Below are positions 11,157 through 20,657 of a stretch of DNA of 64,000 nt, in pieces. A program made the translations under genes and the position numbers. This stretch comes from Actinomycetota bacterium. Its GTDB lineage: Bacteria > Actinomycetota > Thermoleophilia > Gaiellales > F1-60-MAGs149. Position 1 is the first letter of the stretch; each line of letters opens with the position of its first letter. The stretch lies in NCBI GenBank assembly GCA_026392355.1, contig JAPLCF010000041.1:140716-204715 (forward strand). Direction: 5' to 3'. The notes beneath the pieces are model-generated. The model did no database searches. It was not told the origin of the DNA and worked only from the letters and a program-made list of their open reading frames with translations.

Positions 11157-11762
11157 CTACTCGGCGTCGGTGTGATCGACAGCGTCATCGCTGTCGTCAT
11201 CGGTCTGATCCGCTTCACTCGCCGGGGCGACCGAGCTCAGGGCAATACCCTCGGCGGTAACGATGATGCCGCCGGCAGTAACCTCGACCCAATGCTCGCG
11301 GTACGTCTCGGAGGTGAGGATCGCGGCATCGATGCGGATCACGACGCCGTCCTCGCTGTGCTCGATTGTTGCCGGAATCGACTGGGCGCGGCTCTTGCCG
11401 CGGCCACGACCGCCACGGCGGCCGCGACGGCGGCGCTTGGGCGCGCCATCCTCGTCAGTGCCACCCGTGCTGTCGGACTCGTCGCTCGTCGATGCCTCGC
11501 CCTCTGCGGCAGGCTCGGCCTTCGGTGCGCGCGGGGTGCGCGGCTTCGCCGCGGCGCGCGGTGCAGCGGCGGCACGGGGCGCGCGAGCCTGTGTCGAAGC
11601 AGGGGATTCGTCGGGACGCAACAGTCCTTGCTTGCGGCGGAAGTCGGCGATCTGCGCTGGTGTGACGCCCAACTGGTGGGCGATCCAGATGTCGGTGACG
11701 CCCTCGGCGACCCACGTGCGGATCTGGTTCAGTTGGGGCTTGAGAGACGGAGCGCGTGCCAT
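11157..11762 (-). CDS. HTH protein with basic low-complexity centre
   Basis: The 201-aa product has three parts. Residues 1-50 resemble a helix-turn-helix domain (TDIWIAHQLGVTPAQIADFR). Residues 50-130 are Ala/Pro/Arg-rich and end in an RGG-like block of arginines and glycines. Residues 130-180 form a predicted small beta domain (EHSEDGVVIRIDAAIL), followed by an acidic tail. The mixture suggests a nucleic-acid-binding protein, perhaps chromosome- or RNA-associated. I know of no named family. The gene is flanked by a small membrane-protein gene 37 bp upstream on the same strand. Confidence 0.65.
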   Translation of the reverse strand: MARAPSLKPQLNQIRTWVAEGVTDIWIAHQLGVTPAQIADFRRKQGLLRPDESPASTQARAPRAAAAPRAAAKPRTPRAPKAEPAAEGEASTSDESDSTGGTDEDGAPKRRRRGRRGGRGRGKSRAQSIPATIEHSEDGVVIRIDAAILTSETYREHWVEVTAGGIIVTAEGIALSSVAPASEADQTDDDSDDAVDHTDAE

Positions 11763-11799
11763 TGCGCTGAAGCGTACTCCGCTCGGGCGCTCGACCCCG

Positions 11800-12027
11800 T
11801 CAGGCGCCGAAGGCGGAGCGGAGCGAACGCAGCGTCAGGTAGATGAACGTGCCCGCGATCAGGGCGAGCACGAGCACGATCAGCAGGAAGCGCACGCGAG
11901 CCCACCGACGCTCCTTCACGCGCACCGCGGTGCCCTCACGTTCGGCGCGCGCCAACGCGAGCTCGGTCAGGAGCTCGATCTCGAGTTCGCGATCAGCAGG
12001 ATCGGGCGAGAGGGGCGGGGTGCTCAC
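11800..12027 (-). CDS. Small single-pass membrane protein, 75 aa
   Basis: The GTG at 12027 gives a 75-aa protein with an acidic helical N-terminus (about residues 12-32), a basic stretch and one transmembrane helix (about residues 46-65). The frame continues upstream, but that part overlaps the divergent transpeptidase gene and has no character of its own. No family is recognised. It may be co-transcribed with the HTH gene downstream. The 69-bp gap to the transpeptidase gene must hold the divergent promoters. Confidence 0.55.
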   Translation of the reverse strand: MSTPPLSPDPADRELEIELLTELALARAEREGTAVRVKERRWARVRFLLIVLVLALIAGTFIYLTLRSLRSAFGA

Positions 12028-12096
12028 GACACAAACGGTAGCGGCCGGGCTCACAACCAGCAGGGTGGCAAAAAAACCTGCGATAGAGTGGCCTTT

Positions 12097-13084
12097 ATGC
12101 AGTATCGCGGAATCCCCCTTCTTCTTGTTGTCTCCCTCACCGCACTGCTGGCGCTGTCGGCCACGGCGTTCGCGCAGGACACCACGGTTCCCGCTCCAGC
12201 TCCGGTCGTGGCCCCAGCTGGGTCGACGGTCGCGGGCGTCGACATCTCCGGTCAGGACGCGGCGACGGCGCTGGTGACGGTGACCAACGTCTACAACACC
12301 CCGATCGTGATTCGCATCGGCGAGCGCGTCTTCAAGATTTCGAATACGCAGATCGCCGCCACGGCCGACATTCAGACGGCGGTGAACGAGGCTGTTGTGC
12401 GCACGTCGGGTGGCAATACGCCCGTCACGACGACGTACAACGAGACCAAGCTCCAAACCGCTGTCGATCGCGTGATCAGGATGGCCAGCACAAAGGGCAG
12501 CGAGGCGAAGTGGCTGTTCAAGCGCACCAAGCCCGTGCTCAAGCTCGGTAAGGCGGGTAACGCGCCCGACCGTGCGGTGATCGTGGAGCAGGTCAAGCGT
12601 GCGACCGGCATCTTCTCCGTGCGCGCCGAGCAAGAGGTCGTGCCGCTCGTGCCCGTCCAGTCGCAGGCCACCCTCGAGAAGCTCGGATACGTGATTGTGG
12701 TGTCGAAGCCGTCGCGCGTGCTCTCGCTGTACGCGCCGTTCAAGGGCAAGGCGAAGGTCGTGCGGCAGTACCGCGTTGCCGTCGGCGCGCCGGCGTTCCC
12801 GACGCCGGCTGGGCGCTTCACGATTGTGTCCATGCAGACGAATCCGTGGTGGTACCCGCCGAGCTCCGACTGGGCCAAGGATGCTGAGCCGGTTCCGCCC
12901 GGTCCGAGCAACCCGCTCGGCACGCGCTGGTGGTCTCGACCGCGAGGACGTCGGCATTCACGGCACGCCCGATTCGGGCTCGATTGGCGGGTTTGCCTCG
13001 CACGGCTGTATCCGCATGCTGATCAGCCAAGCCGAGGCGCTCTTTCGCCGCGTCGACGTCGGCACGCCCGTCATCATCTACTAG
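12097..13084 (+). pseudogene. L,D-transpeptidase (YkuD) with frameshift
   Basis: The product would be a secreted L,D-transpeptidase that crosslinks peptidoglycan. It has a signal peptide (ends near AFA-QD) and a PG_binding_4-like domain (VAGVDISG at about residue 45). The first part of the YkuD domain follows, with VSKPSRVLSLY, FPTPAGRFTI and NPLGTRW. At about 12935 the frame breaks. The catalytic part (DVGIHGTPDSGSIGG, SHGCIRM) continues in the +1-shifted frame to the stop at 13082-13084. Both halves are well preserved, so this is either a very recent mutation or a sequencing indel. With the frame restored the protein would be about 328 aa. Confidence 0.8.
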
Positions 13085-13114
13085 CAGGCGCTGGCGGCCG
13101 TAGACTTCGCGGCG

Positions 13115-13657
13115 GTGAAGCGCCTTGTTGTCATCGTGGTCGCCGTGGCGATCATCGCCCTCGGCATCGTGCTCGGTCGTGCGGTGATGGAGACGTCGGG
13201 CTCGCGCGCGTTTCCGGCGGAGGTCGCCTCCGGCGCGCTGCCGCAGGCGCCGGGCTTCGACCTGCAGAACCTGTCGGGCACGGGGACAACCTCCCTCGCA
13301 TCCTTCAAGGGGCAGATCGTGGTGCTCAACTTCTGGGCGTCCTGGTGCGACCCGTGCAAGGACGAGGCGCCGATTCTCGAGGACTTCTGGCAGACAGAAG
13401 CCAAGCCGCAGGGTGTCGCAATGGTCGGCATCGATACGCAGGATCTGCGCGAAGACGCCCGCGTCTTCGCCAAGGAATACGGGCTGACCTACCCGCTGGT
13501 GCATGACAGCGGTGGTGCGATCGGGCGCGCCTACGGCGTGGGCGCGTTTCCCGAGACGTTCGTGCTCGATGCGCAAGGCCGTGCCGTGGCGTGGTTTCCC
13601 GGCGAGGTAACGGCCAAGGGGCTGCGCGAGGCGATTGCGAAGGCAGGCGGCTCATGA
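13115..13657 (+). CDS. TlpA/CcmG-like membrane-anchored thioredoxin
   Basis: This 180-aa thioredoxin-fold protein has an N-terminal membrane anchor (about residues 4-22) and the redox motif WASWCDPCKDEAP. The GVGAFPETFV segment carries the cis-proline typical of CcmG/ResA/DsbE proteins, which reduce apocytochrome c thiols outside the membrane. The GTG start at 13115 lies 30 bp beyond the transpeptidase stop. The following ccmH-like gene overlaps its stop by 4 bp, supporting the cytochrome c maturation role. CcmF, CcmE and CcmABC genes are not in the window. Confidence 0.85.
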   Translation: MKRLVVIVVAVAIIALGIVLGRAVMETSGSRAFPAEVASGALPQAPGFDLQNLSGTGTTSLASFKGQIVVLNFWASWCDPCKDEAPILEDFWQTEAKPQGVAMVGIDTQDLREDARVFAKEYGLTYPLVHDSGGAIGRAYGVGAFPETFVLDAQGRAVAWFPGEVTAKGLREAIAKAGGS

Positions 13658-14115
13658 TGCGTCAGCTCATAGTGATTGCGTTGCTCGTGTGCGCATTGGT
13701 TCCGAGCGCTGCATTCGCCGCCCAGCCGCAGTTCTCGATGAACGAGATCGAAACGGAGCTGATGTGCCCGACGTGCCAGTCGCGGCTGGATCTCTCGCAC
13801 GCACCGGCGGCCGAGCAAATCCGCTCGTTCGTGGCGCGCAAGCGCGAGGAGGGCTGGACCAAGCAGCAGGTCAAAGACGCGCTCGTGCAGGACTTCGGAC
13901 CGGCGGTCCTCGCCGCACCACCCGCGTCTGGCGTAGGGCTGGTGGCCTGGATCGTCCCGGCTGCGCTGGTCGTCGGCGGCGTCGGCGTGGTTGTGGCGCT
14001 CACGCTCGTCTGGCGACGCCGCCGTCGCGCTGAGGACGTTGCCGTAGCCACGGTTGATCCGGCCCTCGATGATCGCGTTGATGAGGCGCTGCGAGCGCTC
14101 GGCGATGACGACTAG
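13654..14115 (+). CDS. ccmH: CcmH/CycL-type cytochrome c maturation protein
   Basis: CcmH presents apocytochrome c to the heme lyase and carries a redox-active Cys pair. This 153-aa protein has a signal peptide, the hallmark LMCPTCQ, an FVARKREEGW segment typical of the family, and a C-terminal transmembrane helix (about residues 93-117) followed by arginines. The start overlaps the thioredoxin stop (ATGA); a second ATG lies one codon downstream. A stem GCTTCGG/CCGAAGC at 14124-14144 lies between this gene and the ferredoxin gene. Confidence 0.87.
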   Translation: MMRQLIVIALLVCALVPSAAFAAQPQFSMNEIETELMCPTCQSRLDLSHAPAAEQIRSFVARKREEGWTKQQVKDALVQDFGPAVLAAPPASGVGLVAWIVPAALVVGGVGVVVALTLVWRRRRRAEDVAVATVDPALDDRVDEALRALGDDD

Positions 14116-14169
14116 CGCGACGGGCTTCGGTATGCTGCCGAAGCGCAATTCGACGCGGAGGAACTACCC

Positions 14170-14466
14170 GTGACCTACATCATCACCGAGCCCTGTATCG
14201 ACAAGCAGGACAAGTCCTGTGTGGACGTCTGTCCCGTCGACTGCATCCACGAGACCGGACGCATGCTGGTGATCGATAGTGAAGAGTGCATCGACTGCGG
14301 CGCGTGCGAGCCTGAGTGCCCGGTCGAGGCGATCTTCCCCGAGGACGCCGTCCCGGTGAAGTGGGAGGGGTTCGTGAAGATCAACTACGCGTACTCCGAG
14401 GGCGCCGACGCCGTCAGCAAGCTGGTCGAGGAGCGCGTCACCGCGTTCCCGCCCGAGCACCTGTAA
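14170..14466 (+). CDS. fdxA: 7Fe ferredoxin (FdxA type)
   Basis: The 98-aa product matches seven-iron ferredoxins holding one 3Fe-4S and one 4Fe-4S cluster. Cysteines lie in the N-terminal EPC, DKSCVDVCPVDC and in CIDCGACEPECP. As in mycobacterial FdxA, the position of the second cysteine of the first cluster motif is not Cys, which fits a 3Fe cluster there. The GTG start follows a strong GGAGGA site by 8 bp. The protein is a soluble electron carrier; its partner is not evident from the neighbours. Confidence 0.93.
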   Translation: MTYIITEPCIDKQDKSCVDVCPVDCIHETGRMLVIDSEECIDCGACEPECPVEAIFPEDAVPVKWEGFVKINYAYSEGADAVSKLVEERVTAFPPEHL

Positions 14467-14496
14467 GGATCGCTCGCCGGGGCGCGACGTAACCCC

Positions 14497-17346
14497 GTGG
14501 CCCTTGCACTGATCCTCGGTCCGGCGCACGCCGGCAAGATCGCTGAGTTGTACGCGCGGTATCTCGCCGAGCTCGCTGCTGGGCGCTCTGCCGCGCTGGT
14601 TGTACCCAGTAGCGACGTCAAGCGTCAGACCCAGCGCGAGCTGCTTGAGCGCGCACCGGCGATTATCGGTGCCGACGCAGTCGACTTCGATGAGCTGTTC
14701 GAGCGCATCCTCCGACTGACGGGTGATCGGCGCCCCGTCTTGCGCGGCGGCGCGCGCCAGATCCTGCTTCGGCGTGTGCTGCCGGAGGCACCGGAGTCGA
14801 TTGGCACGCGCTTTCAACGGCTCGGGTCGGCGTTGCTCGATCCTGCGGCCGTGCGCGCTGCGGGCGATCAGGTGCTGGCCGACCAGTACGAGCGGTGGTG
14901 GCGTGCGCTTGACGAGGAGCAGGTGATCGATCGCGGGCGCATGCGCATCGCGGTGATCGAGGCGCTGCGCACCGATGTCGCAGCGTGGCCGGCGGGCGAG
15001 GCGCTGTTCGCGCAAGGCTTCGACGATCTCAGCCCCGCGCAGGAAGAGCTGCTGCGGCTGATCGCGCAGCGTGCCGAGGTGGTACTGAGCCTCTCGTACG
15101 AAGCCGGGCGTGTGCCGTTTCATGTGCTCACACCCGTCGTCGGCCGTCTGGCCGAGCTGGCGGGAAGTGGGGGGATCAGCGAGCTGCCCGTCGGCGCGTT
15201 TGAGCGGCATCCCGACCTGGTCGCCCTGGAACGTCGTTTCGGCGAGCTCGAACCGGATGCGCGCTGTGCCCCATCGGCGACCGGTGGCGTGATGCTGCTC
15301 GAGGCAGAAGGCGAGCGCGGGGAAGCCGAGCTGGTCGTCGCCGAGGTGGTTGCCGCGTTGCGCGCGGGCGTACCCGGCCATCGGATCGCGGTGATCGCAC
15401 CCCGCGGCGCCGCCGATCGGCTGCGCCTCGTACGGCAGGTGCGCGAGGCCGGTCTCGAGGTCGATGCCGCCGAGCAGCGCCTGCTCGTCAAGACTCCGTT
15501 TGGGCGGGCGCTTCTGGCGCTCCTGGCGCTCGCCTGGGCAGAGACGCCGACCGATGCAGAGCGGCTGGCGTGGCTGCGCTCACCGTGGAGCGGTGCACCG
15601 GCGCATCTCGTGGAGCGCATCGAGCGGCCAATGCGGCGCTCGCAGGAGACGCTCGACGAGGGCGTGCAGCGTCTGGGCGAGCCGATCATGCGCGCTCTGG
15701 CACCACCAGCGGGCGCACGTGGCGCCGCGACCGCGGTGGATGAGGTGGTGGCCGCGGTGCGGGGCATGCTCCAGCGCGCGCACGGCCTACGTGCCGCTGA
15801 CGACTCGAATGCCCTGCGCGACGACGTGGCGGTGGCCACCGTGGTCCTCAGCGAGCTCGGGCGTCTGGCCACCGTCGAGCCGCCGCCGACACGCGATGAG
15901 GTACGCGAACAGCTCGTGCACCTCGCGTTCCGCGGCCGCCGGGCCCGCAAAGACGCCATCCGGATCCTCGATCCCCGCGCGGCACGCACGATCGACGTTG
16001 ACCTCGCGATCGTGATTGGCCTCGAGGAGCAGGCGCTCGGTGCGACCTCGGTGAGCGATCCGCTCGTCGAGCTGCCCGAGCAGAGCGAGGTGGCGCGGCA
16101 TCTCGCCTACATGGCGATCACGCGCCCACGCGAGCGGCTCATCCTGCTGCGACGCATCGCCGACGACGAAGGGCGTCCGCTCGCGCCAACCGCGATCTGG
16201 GAGGACCTCGTTGCCGCGGCAGGCAGCCCGCCCGTGGCACTCCGGCGCGGCTTCTCCGACGTCGTCTTTCCGGTCGAGGACGCGCCCACCGTGCGCGAAC
16301 GTGCGCGCAGCATCGCGGCGCTGGCGGGGACCGATGCCGACGAGGCCCTGCGGCTCGCCGGCGCGGCCGGGGTCACAGGTGCGATCCGTCGCGCTCTCGC
16401 CAGTCGGCGCCAGGGCACACGCCTTGGCGACCCGCGTCTGCTCGACGAGCTGCAGCAGAAGGACCCCTTCGGCGTCACGGAGCTCGACCGCTTCGGCAAG
16501 TGCTCCAACGTCTGGTTCGTCGAGCGCCGACTCAACCCCAAGCGCATCGATGAGCCAGTCGACGACCGCCTGCGGCTCGGCACGATCGCCCACAGCGTGC
16601 TCAACCGCTTCTACCGCGAGGTGCCGGGCATCCTCAACACCACCGCACTGGGGCCAGAGCAGGCCGATCGTGCCGTGGTTGAGGCACACCGCATCGTCGA
16701 CGAGGAGATGGTCAAGGTGCGCCCGATCGTGGCGGGCGATCGCCTCAAGATCGACCTGATGCGCTGGGGGCTACGACGCGACATCGGTCGCCTGGTGCGA
16801 CGCGCTGCCCTCGCCGACGCCCCGCTGGTCCCGAGCGAGTTCGAGGTCTCCTTCGGCATGCGGACCGCACAGGCCGGGCGCAAGGATGGCGTCGACGTTG
16901 GCCCAGCTCGCCTGTCGGGCAAGATCGACCGCATCGATACCGATCCGATGATGACCGCGCGAGCGATCGTCGTGGACTACAAGACGAGCACGATCCCGAT
17001 CGGATCTGACATCCGCGACAAGGGCGAGCTGCAGGTGCCGCTCTACCTGCTGGCGCTCCGCGAGATCCTCGGCCGCGAGCCCGTTGGCGGCCTCTTCATC
17101 TCGATCCGCAAGGGTGCCACGCGCGGCATCGTCGATCAGGCCGAAGCCGACGTGCTGCCGCCCGGCCTGGTCGGCACCGACATTGTGGATCACGAGACGT
17201 TCGAGGCGGTGCTCGAGTCGGCACGCCAGCAGGCGGCCGTGCGCGTCGAGCGCATGCGTGCCGGCGACGTTCGCCACGATCCGTCCGACGCCGCGTTCTG
17301 CACGACCCACTGCGACTACAGCGGCATCTGCCGGGTGCGCCCATGA
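14497..17346 (+). CDS. addB: AddB-like subunit of a RecB-family helicase-nuclease
   Basis: The 949-aa product is the probable partner of the AddA-like protein encoded next, in a complex that resects double-strand breaks. The N-terminal nucleotide-binding loop is degenerate (GPAHAGKI). The C-terminal PD-(D/E)XK nuclease domain shows SGKIDRID, VVDYKTS and QVPLYLLAL. Four cysteines, one at FGKC (about residue 668) and three in CTTHCDYSGIC at the end, match the AddB iron-sulfur cluster. A fragment VIGLEEQALG recalls helicase motif V. The downstream gene overlaps the stop by 4 bp. Confidence 0.85.
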   Translation: MALALILGPAHAGKIAELYARYLAELAAGRSAALVVPSSDVKRQTQRELLERAPAIIGADAVDFDELFERILRLTGDRRPVLRGGARQILLRRVLPEAPESIGTRFQRLGSALLDPAAVRAAGDQVLADQYERWWRALDEEQVIDRGRMRIAVIEALRTDVAAWPAGEALFAQGFDDLSPAQEELLRLIAQRAEVVLSLSYEAGRVPFHVLTPVVGRLAELAGSGGISELPVGAFERHPDLVALERRFGELEPDARCAPSATGGVMLLEAEGERGEAELVVAEVVAALRAGVPGHRIAVIAPRGAADRLRLVRQVREAGLEVDAAEQRLLVKTPFGRALLALLALAWAETPTDAERLAWLRSPWSGAPAHLVERIERPMRRSQETLDEGVQRLGEPIMRALAPPAGARGAATAVDEVVAAVRGMLQRAHGLRAADDSNALRDDVAVATVVLSELGRLATVEPPPTRDEVREQLVHLAFRGRRARKDAIRILDPRAARTIDVDLAIVIGLEEQALGATSVSDPLVELPEQSEVARHLAYMAITRPRERLILLRRIADDEGRPLAPTAIWEDLVAAAGSPPVALRRGFSDVVFPVEDAPTVRERARSIAALAGTDADEALRLAGAAGVTGAIRRALASRRQGTRLGDPRLLDELQQKDPFGVTELDRFGKCSNVWFVERRLNPKRIDEPVDDRLRLGTIAHSVLNRFYREVPGILNTTALGPEQADRAVVEAHRIVDEEMVKVRPIVAGDRLKIDLMRWGLRRDIGRLVRRAALADAPLVPSEFEVSFGMRTAQAGRKDGVDVGPARLSGKIDRIDTDPMMTARAIVVDYKTSTIPIGSDIRDKGELQVPLYLLALREILGREPVGGLFISIRKGATRGIVDQAEADVLPPGLVGTDIVDHETFEAVLESARQQAAVRVERMRAGDVRHDPSDAAFCTTHCDYSGICRVRP

Positions 17347-20300
17347 ACGACGTCGGCGCCCGCCCGCCCCTGTCGCCACCGCAGCTCGCAGCCGTCGAGG
17401 CGCCGAGCGGCGTGTTCGTCGATGCCGGCGCGGGCTCCGGCAAGACGACCGTGCTCGTCGAGCGCTACCTGCGTTCGATCACCGAGCGCAACCACCTGCC
17501 GTCGCAGGTGCTCGCTGTCACCTTTACCCGTCGTGCGGCCGGCGAGCTGCGCGAGCGCATTCGCGCGCGCCTGCGCGGCGAGGGCCGGGCCGACCTGATC
17601 CCGCTCGTCGAGGGCGGGTGGATCGGCACGATTCATGCGACGTGCCAACGCATCCTCATGGAGTTCGCCGACCAGGCTGACGTGCCGCCGGGCCTGCGCG
17701 TCGCCGACAACGTGGAGACTGTGCTGCTGCGCGAGAGCGCGTTCGATCGCGCGCTTGCGGCCCTGCTGCACGACCTTGGCGACGACGGCCTGCGCCTGGT
17801 CTCGGCGTACGGGCCGGAGCGCCTGCGCGAGATCGCGACGACGCTGCTGCTCGGCGCGCGCCTCCGCGGGCGCACGCCCACAGCGCCAACCGGTGGCGGT
17901 TCGAACGACGAGCTGGCCGCGTGCGTCACGGCGCTGCGCACCCGCGCGGCCGAGGTGGCGGTGGAGGGCAAGGACAGCCCGACGGTCTTCAAGCGACGGC
18001 AGGCGGCCAGCGAGCTGCTGGCGCTCTTGGCCGGTGCGCCCGAGCCCTTCGATCTAGCGGACCTCAAGGAATTTAAGCTCGGCGATGCCGAGTACAAGGA
18101 GTTGATCGGCGAGACCGAGCTGGTGGCACGCGACCTGCTGGCGGCGGAGGTCGCCGAGACGCTGCAGGTGCTGATCGACCGGTACGCCGAGGAATACGCG
18201 CGGGCCAAGCGCGAAGCAGGCGCTGTCGATAACGAGGATCTGCAGCTCAAAGTCCGCGTCCTGCTCGAGCAGTATCCCGACGTGCGCGCCACGCTGCAGG
18301 AGCGTTTCCGCGAGATGCTGATCGACGAGTTTCAGGACACCGACACGCTGCAGGAGTCGATCCTCCGGATGCTGCGCGGGCCCGAGACGCCACTGTTGGC
18401 CGTCGGCGACGAGCAGCAGGCCATCTACGGGTTCCGTGGGGCAGAGGTCGAGGTGTTTCGCGGTGAGCGCGAGCGCGCGGGCCGCGAGGAATCGATCACG
18501 GTCGTCGAGCTGCACGAGAACCGTCGGTCGGTGTCGCCCGTGCTCGCCGCGATCAACGCCATCTTCGCGCGCGAGAGCCGGTTTGCGCACCACCCGCTCA
18601 TTCCCGTGCGGACCGCCGAGGGCATCGCCGACCCGGCGGTCGAACTGCTCGTCGGCGTGGGCGAGAACACCGAGGGTGGTCGGCACGTCGAGGCGAGCCT
18701 CGTGGCGCGCCGCCTGCGCGAGCTCGTCGATGGTGGCTACCAGTACAAGGACATCGCGCTGGTGTTTCGCGCGGGCTCCAATGCGGAGCTCTTCGAGCGC
18801 GCCCTCCGGGCCGAGGGGCTGCCGACGGTCTCCTCGACCGGGCGCGGGTTCCTCGAGCGCCAGCCGGTCGCCGACATCCTCGCGATGCTGCGTGTCCTCT
18901 GGAATCGCTTCGATGATCACGCGCTGCTGACGTGCCTGGCCTCGCCGATGGCGGGAGTCTCCAACGATGGGCTGGCGCTGATGCGGCAGGCCGTCGAGTG
19001 GGAGTTCGCGATCGCGCTCGACGATCTCGGCGGCGTGGGGCTGCGCGATGACGATCTGGCTCGCGCCGTCACCCTGCGCGATGCGATCGCCCGTCTGCGC
19101 CCACTGGCGGGCCGTCTCGGGCTTGCCGATCTGATCTCAGCGATCGTCGCGGAGACCCGCTACGACCTCGCCATGCTGGTCGAGGAGGACGGCGCTGGGC
19201 GGATGGCCAACATCGAGAAACTGCGTCGCGTCGCGCACGCCTACGAGAGTGCGCGCGGAGCCGACCTGGCTGGGTTCGTCACCGCCGTCGAGTCGGGCCG
19301 TCTCGATAGCGAGCTGAAGATCGAGGGTGTCATCTCGTCGGAGACGGATAACGCCGTGCGTCTGATGACGGTGCATCAGGCCAAGGGACTCGAGTTTCCC
19401 ATCGTGGTCGTGCCTGACATGGCGTTGAAGCCGCCGAATGCGTCGCCTGCCGCGCTCGTGCCTGCCGTCGGCGAACCGGCCGCCGTGGTGCCGGCTGCGA
19501 CGGGCAATCGCTGTCCTACGCGCGCGCTCGAGACTGCGATTGCGGCCGGCAACGAGGCGCGCGAGCTCGAAGGGCACCGCGTTGCCTACGTCGCCTGTAC
19601 CCGCGCGGAGAATCACCTGATCCTCTCTGGTGCCCGTGGCGAGAAGCTGTCGAGTGGCACGCCGCTGGCCTGGCTCTGCGGGCTGCTCGACGATGACTGC
19701 GCCCTTGGCGAGCGCGTCCTCGAGGTCGATGGGGCGCGCATTGGCGTGCGCGTTTCCGCCGAGTCGCTCGCCCCCGCTGTCCCCGTGCGCGGTGATGGCG
19801 CGGCGCGGGAGTACGTGCTCGACGACGGCGATGCGCAGCTCACGTTCGACATCGATGCTGTCGGCTCGGTCGTGCCCACGTCGGACTACGGTCTTGCTGC
19901 GCTTGCGCCCCTGGCGGGCAGCGAAGGGTGGGAGTCGCCGATGCTGTCGTACTCCGCCTTGGAACAGTTCGAGGCGTGCGCTTATCGATTTCACGCGCAG
20001 CGCATGTTGGGCCTCCCGGCCGAGCAGGCCGGCGGCAGCGCAGCGGTGGGCAAGGCCGTGCATGCGGCAATCGAGATCGGCGAGGAGATCGACGCGGGTC
20101 TATTGCTCGTTGAGGCCGAGCCCAGCGCAACGCTCGCCGAGCAGCAGGAGGCCCGCGATGGCCTCGGTCGTTGGCTCGGGTCGCCCCTGCGGGCGCGCTT
20201 CGCCGAGCTCGCCGACGTGCGCCACGAGCAGCCGTTCCTGCTGCGTCTCGGTGCGGCGACGGCGACCGGGTTCTTCGATCTCAGCGCCGTCGTCAACGGA

Positions 20301-20657
20301 CGGTTGGTGATCGGCGATGTCAAGGTTGCGCGGCTCAAGGGCAAGACGCCAGACGAGCGCCGCGACGACGGCTACGTCATCCAGGAGTCGATGTACGCGC
20401 TGGCTGGGCTCGAGGCGGGCTACGCCGAGGTCGAGGTTGCCTACCAATGGCTGGGCGACGACCAGGCAGCCACGGCCATGGCCACGCGCGTGTTCACCCA
20501 GGCCGACCGCGAGCGCCTGCTGCACGAGCTACAGGATCTGGCCGAACGCGCCGTGCGCGGGCCGTGGCGTCCCACGCCGCCGCCCTACGGATGCGGTGAC
20601 TGCCCTGCGCTCAACGTGCTCTGCGCTGGCCCGGCGCTCGGTGGTCGCGATGCCTAG
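17343..20657 (+). CDS. addA: AddA-like UvrD-family helicase with nuclease domain
   Basis: This 1104-aa protein is the motor and nuclease subunit expected to pair with the AddB-like protein. Helicase motifs are complete: GAGSGKTT at residue 30, AVTFTRRAA, LIDEFQDTD, VGDEQQAIYGFRGA, and VRLMTVHQAKGLEFP. The C-terminal nuclease has a core GDVKV, QESMYAL, and cysteines in FEACAYRF and CGDCPALNVLC that suggest its own iron-sulfur cluster. Classical AddA lacks that cluster, so the protein is intermediate between AddA and AdnA/AdnB types. It starts inside the addB stop and overlaps nth by 8 bp. Confidence 0.9.
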   Translation: MNDVGARPPLSPPQLAAVEAPSGVFVDAGAGSGKTTVLVERYLRSITERNHLPSQVLAVTFTRRAAGELRERIRARLRGEGRADLIPLVEGGWIGTIHATCQRILMEFADQADVPPGLRVADNVETVLLRESAFDRALAALLHDLGDDGLRLVSAYGPERLREIATTLLLGARLRGRTPTAPTGGGSNDELAACVTALRTRAAEVAVEGKDSPTVFKRRQAASELLALLAGAPEPFDLADLKEFKLGDAEYKELIGETELVARDLLAAEVAETLQVLIDRYAEEYARAKREAGAVDNEDLQLKVRVLLEQYPDVRATLQERFREMLIDEFQDTDTLQESILRMLRGPETPLLAVGDEQQAIYGFRGAEVEVFRGERERAGREESITVVELHENRRSVSPVLAAINAIFARESRFAHHPLIPVRTAEGIADPAVELLVGVGENTEGGRHVEASLVARRLRELVDGGYQYKDIALVFRAGSNAELFERALRAEGLPTVSSTGRGFLERQPVADILAMLRVLWNRFDDHALLTCLASPMAGVSNDGLALMRQAVEWEFAIALDDLGGVGLRDDDLARAVTLRDAIARLRPLAGRLGLADLISAIVAETRYDLAMLVEEDGAGRMANIEKLRRVAHAYESARGADLAGFVTAVESGRLDSELKIEGVISSETDNAVRLMTVHQAKGLEFPIVVVPDMALKPPNASPAALVPAVGEPAAVVPAATGNRCPTRALETAIAAGNEARELEGHRVAYVACTRAENHLILSGARGEKLSSGTPLAWLCGLLDDDCALGERVLEVDGARIGVRVSAESLAPAVPVRGDGAAREYVLDDGDAQLTFDIDAVGSVVPTSDYGLAALAPLAGSEGWESPMLSYSALEQFEACAYRFHAQRMLGLPAEQAGGSAAVGKAVHAAIEIGEEIDAGLLLVEAEPSATLAEQQEARDGLGRWLGSPLRARFAELADVRHEQPFLLRLGAATATGFFDLSAVVNGRLVIGDVKVARLKGKTPDERRDDGYVIQESMYALAGLEAGYAEVEVAYQWLGDDQAATAMATRVFTQADRERLLHELQDLAERAVRGPWRPTPPPYGCGDCPALNVLCAGPALGGRDA

